A stretch of 36,355 nucleotides of DNA from Pseudomonadota bacterium. Lineage in GTDB: Bacteria; Pseudomonadota; Alphaproteobacteria; Sphingomonadales; Sphingomonadaceae. Below the pieces are notes generated by a model. The model saw only the letters and a program-made list of their open reading frames with translations. It had not been told where the DNA came from and searched no databases. Both the position numbers and the translations under genes were made by a program. The stretch spans positions 1-36,355 of the forward strand of contig JAEXLC010000231.1 of NCBI GenBank assembly GCA_023445495.1, given 5' to 3'. Below, piece after piece: positions 31,491-36,355 of this stretch; the stretch's first letter is position 1; every line of letters starts with the position of its first letter.

Positions 31491-32282
31491 CTAGAGCGCG
31501 AATTCGCCGACGATCACCGTCACGCACTGGCCGCCCAGGATCACCCGGTCGCCGGCCAGCCCGCAGGCGACATGGCCGCCGCGCTTCGATGCCTGGAAGG
31601 CGCTGAACGTGTCGCGGCCCAGCCGCTTCGCCCAATAGGGCGTCAGCACCGAATGGGCGGAGCCGGTGACCGGGTCCTCGTCAACCCCCACGGCGGGAGC
31701 GAAGACGCGGCTGACGACATCGGTGTCGGTGCCCGGCGCGGTCACGATGTTGAGCGTATCGCCGATCGCGGCGAGCTTGCGGAAATCGGGCTTGAGCGCG
31801 AGCACCGCCTCGGCGCTCTCCAGCACGGTCAGATCATAGCCATTGGGATGGCGCAGCGTCTCGCCGATGCCGACGCCCAGTGCCTCGAGCAGGCCGGGCA
31901 CCTCGGCGGGCTCGGGCGGATAGGCGGGCAGCGCCATCGCATAACTATCTCCGTCGCAGCGCACTTCGAGCACGCCGGCCTTGCGGGTGCGGAAGGTGAC
32001 GCGCTCGCGCGCCGGCTCGGCCGACAGCACGAAATGGCCGCTCGCCAGCGTGGCATGGCCGCACAGCGCGACTTCGACGGCGGGCGTGAACCAGCGCAGC
32101 TCGAAATCGGCCTCGCCGCTCGCATCGGGAATGATGAACGCCGTCTCGGCCAGGTTGTTCTCCGCCGCGATCGCCTGGAGCGTCTCGTCGGGCAGCCACG
32201 CCTCCAGCGGCATCACCGCGGCCTGGTTGCCGGTGAAGGGGCGGTCGGCAAAGGCATCGATCTGGGCGAAAGGCAGGATCAC
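31491..32282 (-). CDS. PhzF-family isomerase/epimerase-like protein
   Basis: 263 residues, GTG start overlapping the TGA of the transporter gene. The PhzF fold is shown by QIDAFADRPFTGNQAAV, the catalytic Glu46 in ENNLAETAFI, the ELRWFTPAVEVALCGHATLASGH motif, and GVDEDPVTGSAHSVLTPYWA. Members move double bonds in small metabolites; the substrate here is unknown, and no phenazine genes are nearby. It is the last gene of pdxH-CDF-phzF. Confidence 0.93.
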   Translation of the reverse strand: MILPFAQIDAFADRPFTGNQAAVMPLEAWLPDETLQAIAAENNLAETAFIIPDASGEADFELRWFTPAVEVALCGHATLASGHFVLSAEPARERVTFRTRKAGVLEVRCDGDSYAMALPAYPPEPAEVPGLLEALGVGIGETLRHPNGYDLTVLESAEAVLALKPDFRKLAAIGDTLNIVTAPGTDTDVVSRVFAPAVGVDEDPVTGSAHSVLTPYWAKRLGRDTFSAFQASKRGGHVACGLAGDRVILGGQCVTVIVGEFAL

Positions 32283-33190
32283 TCGGCGTCCTTCAACAGA
32301 TTGGCTTCGGTCATCGGGTTCTCGGGCTCGTCGACATGTCCGTCGGGATCGACATGGATCAGGATCTCGGTGCCCGGGAATGCCGCGCCCAGCTCCGTCT
32401 CCAGCGCCTCGACCACGTCATGCGCCTGGAGGATCGTCATCGCCGGGTTCATCGAGATGTGGAACTGGACGAAGTCGCGATTGCCGCTGGAGCGGGTGCG
32501 CAGGTCGTGCAGGCTCCGGAGCGCCGGATTGCGCGCGGCGACCTCGATAAAGGCGCGGCGGCGCTCCTCTGGCCATTCCTTGTCCATCAGCTGGTCGATC
32601 GCCGCTTCGGACGCGCGCCAGGCGCCGAACAGCAGCCAGAAGGCGATGGCGATGCCGAACACCGGGTCCGCGCCGCGCAGGCCCCAGGCATCGAGCGCAA
32701 GCGCGCCGATCACCGCGGCGTTGAGCATCAGGTCCGACGTATAGTGGATCCGGTCGGCGCCGATCGCGACCGAGCCGGTCTGGTCGATCACATGCTGCTG
32801 GTAGCGGGTGAGCGCGAGCGTGACGACGATCGCGATCATGCTGACGATGATGCCCGATTCGGGCGAGGCCGAGACATCGCCGGTCTGCAGCCGCTCGATC
32901 GCGCGGATCAGGATGGCGAGCGCCGAGATGGCGATGACCACGACCTGGAACAGCGCGGCCAGCGCCTCCGCCTTGCCATGCCCGAAGCGGTGATTCTCGT
33001 CGGCCGGCTGCGAGGCCCAATGGACGCCGCCGAGGGTGACCAGCGAGGCGAACAGGTCGAGCACCGAATCCGCGAGGCTGGCCAGCACGGCGACCGATCC
33101 GGTCGTCCACGCCGCCCATGCCTTGAGCAGGCCCAGCAGGATCGCGGAGCAGACGCTGGCGAGCGCGGCGCGGCGGGCGAGATTGGTCAC
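32279..33190 (-). CDS. Cation diffusion facilitator (FieF-like metal efflux)
   Basis: 303 residues, GTG start. Six transmembrane helices occupy about 10-205. The metal site motifs SLADSVLDLFASLVTL and HRFGHGKAEALAALFQ in helix 2 and the loop after it, with HYTSDLMLNAAVIGAL in helix 5, are those of FieF/YiiP-type zinc/iron exporters. The C-terminal cytoplasmic domain has the HDVVEALETEL and ILIHVDPDGH pattern. It expels divalent cations across the inner membrane against protons. It starts 10 bases after pdxH and overlaps phzF. Confidence 0.93.
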   Translation of the reverse strand: MTNLARRAALASVCSAILLGLLKAWAAWTTGSVAVLASLADSVLDLFASLVTLGGVHWASQPADENHRFGHGKAEALAALFQVVVIAISALAILIRAIERLQTGDVSASPESGIIVSMIAIVVTLALTRYQQHVIDQTGSVAIGADRIHYTSDLMLNAAVIGALALDAWGLRGADPVFGIAIAFWLLFGAWRASEAAIDQLMDKEWPEERRRAFIEVAARNPALRSLHDLRTRSSGNRDFVQFHISMNPAMTILQAHDVVEALETELGAAFPGTEILIHVDPDGHVDEPENPMTEANLLKDAE

Positions 33191-33200
33191 GGTCGGAATC

Positions 33201-33779
33201 TCACGGGTAGAGCAGGCCCTCGGACCAGCCGGTGGCGGTGCGGGTGAACAGCCGGCGTTCGTGCAGGCGGTGCGCGCGGTCCTGCCAGAACTCGATCGCG
33301 GTCGGCGTGACGCGGTAGCCGCCCCAATGCGGCGGGCGCGGCACGTCCTGCCCCTCGAACCGCGCCTTTGCTTCCTCGAAACGGGCTTCGAACGTCTCGC
33401 GGCTGTCGAGCGGGTGCGACTGGTCCGAGGCCCAGGCGCCGAGCTGGGAGTCGCGCGCGCGGCTGGCGAAATAGGCGTCGCTCTCGGCGTCGGTGGCGAA
33501 GCTGACGCTGCCTTCGATGCGGACCTGGCGGCGCAGCGACTTCCAGTGGAAGAGCAGGGCGACCTTCGCGCCGTCGTGCAGCTCCTGCGCCTTGCGGCTT
33601 TCGCGGTTGGTGTAGAAGACGAAGCCGTCCGGCCCATGGCCCTTCAACAGCACGATGCGGGCGGAGGGCTGGCCATCCGCGCTCACCGTCGCCAGCGTCA
33701 TCGCGTTGGAATCATTGGGCTCGCTTTCGCGTGCTTCCCGGTACCAGCTGTCGAACAGTGCGAACGGATCGGTGCTCAT
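33201..33779 (-). CDS. pdxH: Pyridoxamine 5'-phosphate oxidase
   Basis: 192 residues. It converts pyridoxine or pyridoxamine phosphate to pyridoxal phosphate with FMN and oxygen. SNAMTLATVSADGQPSARIVLLKG, FVFYTNRESRKAQEL, ALLFHWKSLRRQVRIEG and FWQDRAHRLHERRLF are the FMN- and substrate-binding motifs. The C-terminus ends WSEGLLYP where RLAP is usual, a mild deviation. The ATG at 33779 begins the usual N-terminal extension (MSTDPFALFDSWYREA). It is first in a three-gene operon and divergent from ku, 90 bases away. Confidence 0.95.
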   Translation of the reverse strand: MSTDPFALFDSWYREARESEPNDSNAMTLATVSADGQPSARIVLLKGHGPDGFVFYTNRESRKAQELHDGAKVALLFHWKSLRRQVRIEGSVSFATDAESDAYFASRARDSQLGAWASDQSHPLDSRETFEARFEEAKARFEGQDVPRPPHWGGYRVTPTAIEFWQDRAHRLHERRLFTRTATGWSEGLLYP

Positions 33780-33869
33780 GGCGGGGGCTCTACGCCTCCG
33801 CCGAATAGCTGTCGAGGAACGACTCCTTTGCTGGCACATTGAATCGGCTTCGCAACGAGGGAGAGCGAC

Positions 33870-34724
33870 ATGGCGGCGCGCGCCTATTGGCAGGGACAGA
33901 TACGGCTGGCGCTCGTGTCGATCCCGGTCGAGATCTACACCGCGACCAGATCGGGCGCGCAGATCAGCTTCCACCAGATCCACGAGCCAAGCGGCAAGCG
34001 CATCAAGTACGAGAAGGTCGCGCCCGGCGTCGGCGCGGTCGAGCCCGAGGAGATCGTGAAGGGCTATGAGGTCGAGAAGGGCGAATATGTCCTGCTCGAG
34101 CAGGACGAGATCGATGCGGTGAAGCTCGAATCGAAGAAGACGCTCGAGCTCACCCAGTTTGTCGACGCCGACGAGATCGACGTGCTTTATTACGAGCGCC
34201 CCTATTTCGTCGTGCCGGCGGACGATCTCGCCGAGGAAGCCTTCATCGTGCTGCGCGAGGCGCTGCGCCGCACCCGCAAGGTCGGGCTCGGCCAGCTGGC
34301 GATGCGCGGGCGCGAATATGTCGTCAGCCTCAAGCCGTGCGGGCGCGGCATGGTGCTGGAGACGCTGCGCTATGCCGATGAGGTCAACAAGGCGCAGGGC
34401 TATTTCCGCGACATCCCCGACGACGCGCCCGATCCCGAGCTGCTCGGGCTGGCGGAAAGCCTGATCGAGAAGAAGGTCGCGGCGTTCGATCCGAAGAAAT
34501 TCCACGATCGCTATATCGATGCGCTCCGCGACCTGATCGCGCGCAAGCAGAAGGCCAAGGGCAGGAAGATCATCGAGGATGCAGGTGACGGCAAGGAGAG
34601 CCGCGGCTCGAACGTGGTCGACCTGATGGCGGCGCTCAAGAAATCGCTGGAGAAGCCCGAGGCGAAGACCCGGGCGACGAAGGCCAAGCCGGCCGCCAAA
34701 GCGCCAGCGAAGAAGCGCGCCTAG
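33870..34724 (+). CDS. ku: Ku protein, non-homologous end joining
   Basis: 284 residues. MAARAYWQGQIRLALVSIPVEIYTATR, ISFHQIHEPSGKRIKYEKV, VEKGEYVLLEQDEID and YFVVPADDLAEEAFIVLREAL are diagnostic of bacterial Ku. The Ku core forms a ring on DNA ends and recruits LigD. The C-terminus (about 255-284) is a Lys/Ala-rich tail (KAKPAAKAPAKKRA) that would bind DNA. GAGGGAGAG precedes the ATG. No ligD lies in the window. Confidence 0.96.
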   Translation: MAARAYWQGQIRLALVSIPVEIYTATRSGAQISFHQIHEPSGKRIKYEKVAPGVGAVEPEEIVKGYEVEKGEYVLLEQDEIDAVKLESKKTLELTQFVDADEIDVLYYERPYFVVPADDLAEEAFIVLREALRRTRKVGLGQLAMRGREYVVSLKPCGRGMVLETLRYADEVNKAQGYFRDIPDDAPDPELLGLAESLIEKKVAAFDPKKFHDRYIDALRDLIARKQKAKGRKIIEDAGDGKESRGSNVVDLMAALKKSLEKPEAKTRATKAKPAAKAPAKKRA

Positions 34725-34726
34725 TT

Positions 34727-34748
34727 CCCCTCCCGCTTGCGGGAGGGG
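34727..34748. repeat. Palindromic repeat/bidirectional terminator between ku and GatB/YqeY
   Basis: CCCCTCCCGC-TT-GCGGGAGGGG, a perfect 10-bp inverted repeat, followed by TTAGGGGAGGG. This unit is widespread in alphaproteobacterial intergenic regions. It lies between two convergent genes and could terminate either. Confidence 0.75.
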
Positions 34749-34769
34749 TTAGGGGAGGGCCTGTCCTTA

Positions 34770-35222
34770 TTACGACAACGCCGCCTTAACCCAGCCGCTC
34801 GCCTTGCTCATATCGAGCTGCGAACCAAGACGGTCCTTCACCGCGGCCATCACCTTGCCCATATCCTTCAGGCTTCCGGCGCCCAGCTCGACCACGATCG
34901 CCTTGATCGCGGCCATCGCGTCGTCGTCCGAAAGCTGCGCGGGCAGGAAGTCCTCGATCACGACGACCTCGGCCGCCTCGATGTCGGCGAGTTCCTGACG
35001 GCCGCCCTGTTCGTACATGGTGATCGACTCGCGGCGCTGCTTCACCATCTTCTGCAGCACGTCGGTGACGAGCACATCGTCGTCGGCAGGCGCGGTGCCG
35101 GTGCGGAGCTCGATGTCCTTGTCCTTGATCTTGGCCAGCATCAGCCGGATGGTGCCCAGACGCGCCTTGTCGCCGCTCTTCATGGCGGCAACCTGCGCAG
35201 CCTTGATGTCGTCACGAATCAT
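34770..35222 (-). CDS. GatB/YqeY domain protein
   Basis: 150 residues. MIRDDIKAAQVAAMKSGDKARLGTIRLMLAKIKDKDIE is the YqeY N-terminus; the C-terminal part (IEDFLPAQLSDDDAMAAIKAIV, GSLKDMGKVMAAVKDRLG) is the tRNA-binding-like tail domain of GatB. GatB joins amidotransferase complexes for Asn/Gln-tRNA; for free YqeY the role is unclear. GGGGA lies 5 bases before the ATG at 35222. It is divergent from carA, 131 bases apart, with no convincing promoter visible. Confidence 0.93.
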   Translation of the reverse strand: MIRDDIKAAQVAAMKSGDKARLGTIRLMLAKIKDKDIELRTGTAPADDDVLVTDVLQKMVKQRRESITMYEQGGRQELADIEAAEVVVIEDFLPAQLSDDDAMAAIKAIVVELGAGSLKDMGKVMAAVKDRLGSQLDMSKASGWVKAALS

Positions 35223-35353
35223 GCGTGTCCCCATGCGCTGCAAATTTCGGAAAGGCCCTCTCTAGCGGCAAGATTCCGAATCCGATAGCTTGTGAATCAC
35301 TTTTTTGGCTCCTACTTGGTCGGCCGTTTAGCCCCCCGTCCGGAGCATGTTGA

Positions 35354-36355
35354 ATGGCACCAGCCAACCCCTCTGCCGCGCCTAAAACCCAGCCTTCCGG
35401 GGCGACGGGTGTTCTTGTCCTTGCCGATGGCACGATCCTGTGGGGCTTCGGCTATGGCGCGAGCGGCGCCGCGGTGGGCGAGATTTGTTTCAACACGTCG
35501 ATGACGGGCTATCAGGAAATCCTGACCGACCCGAGCTATGCGGGGCAGGTCGTCACCTTCACCTTCCCGCACATCGGCAATGTCGGCGCGAACCCCGAGG
35601 ATATGCAGCGCGGCGTGCACGGCGCGCTCGGTGCGATCACGCGCGAGCTGCCGACGCAGCCCAGCAACTTCCGCAGCGTCCAGGCGCTGCCCGAATGGAT
35701 GACCGAACAGGGCGTGATCGGGCTCGCGGGCATCGACACGCGCGCGCTGACGCGCCGTATCCGCGACGCGGGCGCGCCGAACGGCGTCATCGCGCACAGC
35801 CCCGAGGGCAAGTTCGACATCGACGAGTTGCTCGCGATGGCGCGCGGCTGGGCGGGGCTCGAGGGCATGGACCTTGCGAAAGCGGTCAGCCGTACCGACA
35901 CGGGCGACTGGACCGGCGGCGCGTGGACGCTAGGCCATGGCTATGCGACCGAAGAGGGCGGCGAGCGGCCGCATGTCGTCGCGATCGATTATGGCGCGAA
36001 GGACAATATCTTCCGCAACCTCGTGAAGGCTGGTGCGCGCGTCACCGTGGTCCCCGCGACCGCGAGCCTCGACGAAGTGCTGGGGCATAATCCCGCGGGC
36101 GTGTTCCTGTCGAACGGCCCTGGCGACCCCGCGGCGACGGGCGATTATGCGGTGCCGGTGATCCAGGGACTGCTCGAACGCAATGTTCCGATCTTCGGCA
36201 TCTGCCTCGGCCACCAGATGCTTGGGCTGGCGGCGGGCGCGAAAACCGTGAAGATGCATCAGGGCCACCGCGGCGCGAACCATCCGGTTCAGCGCGTCGG
36301 CGGCGAGTTCGCCGACGGCGTGGTAGAAATCACCAGCATGAACCACGGCTTCGCG
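35354..36355 (+). CDS. carA: Carbamoyl-phosphate synthase small subunit, 3' end cut by window
   Basis: 334 codons are visible and the gene runs off the right edge. The N-terminal half is the CarA domain (LVLADGTILWGFGYGASGAAVGEICFNTSMTGYQEILTDPSYAGQ). The C-terminal half is a class I glutamine amidotransferase with catalytic Cys in FGICLGHQMLGLAAG; the His-containing end is only partly present (NHGFA). It makes ammonia from glutamine for CarB in arginine and pyrimidine synthesis. The ATG at 35354 has GGAG 8 bases upstream. An ATG at 35347 is in another frame. Confidence 0.97.
   Translation, partial: MAPANPSAAPKTQPSGATGVLVLADGTILWGFGYGASGAAVGEICFNTSMTGYQEILTDPSYAGQVVTFTFPHIGNVGANPEDMQRGVHGALGAITRELPTQPSNFRSVQALPEWMTEQGVIGLAGIDTRALTRRIRDAGAPNGVIAHSPEGKFDIDELLAMARGWAGLEGMDLAKAVSRTDTGDWTGGAWTLGHGYATEEGGERPHVVAIDYGAKDNIFRNLVKAGARVTVVPATASLDEVLGHNPAGVFLSNGPGDPAATGDYAVPVIQGLLERNVPIFGICLGHQMLGLAAGAKTVKMHQGHRGANHPVQRVGGEFADGVVEITSMNHGFA

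Overview
This is a high-GC chromosomal window from an alphaproteobacterium, most likely Sphingomonas or a close relative in Sphingomonadaceae. The evidence is a gene-transfer-agent (GTA)-like cluster that ends in a DUF2793 gene and carries a DUF6127-type gene between portal and protease, a proline/threonine-linked OmpA porin, and the typical sphingomonad short inverted repeats (29.4 kb, 34.7 kb). No tRNA, rRNA, CRISPR array, integrase or transposase is visible.

Layout. (1) 1-5.0 kb, minus strand: a compact sigma-54 module. A PspF-like enhancer-binding protein without a sensor domain lies just upstream of a near-perfect -24/-12 promoter. That promoter heads an operon of a DUF3467 protein, a 1083-residue protein with three ~207-residue tandem repeats, and a Pro/Gly-rich protein cut by the window edge. 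(2) 5.0-15.6 kb: mixed housekeeping genes. These are a small exported protein, an XRE regulator divergent from a DUF6456 protein, a large DUF2339 membrane protein, a GST, dapF, an AHSA1-type SRPBCC protein, a dihydroorotase-family protein, ygfZ, a phytanoyl-CoA dioxygenase-like protein and an OmpA porin with a strong terminator. (3) 15.7-31.3 kb, minus strand: a GTA-type head-tail cluster in Rhodobacter capsulatus GTA order: TerS, TerL, (EF-hand lipoprotein), portal, DUF6127, prohead protease, capsid, connector, small stopper-position ORF, tail terminator, tail tube, two chaperones, short tape measure, DUF2460, DUF2163, NlpC/P60, host-specificity protein, DUF2793. All frames are open, and most gene junctions are ATGA/GTGA overlaps. 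Two plus-strand genes interrupt it between tape measure and DUF2460. (4) 31.5-36.4 kb: a pdxH-CDF transporter-phzF operon reading toward the GTA, then Ku (NHEJ), a GatB/YqeY protein and the 5' part of carA.

The most unusual items are the sigma-54 module with its repeat protein; the hairpins inside the GTA transcription unit (one in the leader next to the TerS Shine-Dalgarno, two flanking the capsid gene); and the apparent shift of a large non-tail domain from the host-specificity protein to the DUF2460 protein. Functional statements rest on family recognition by eye; no database search was possible.
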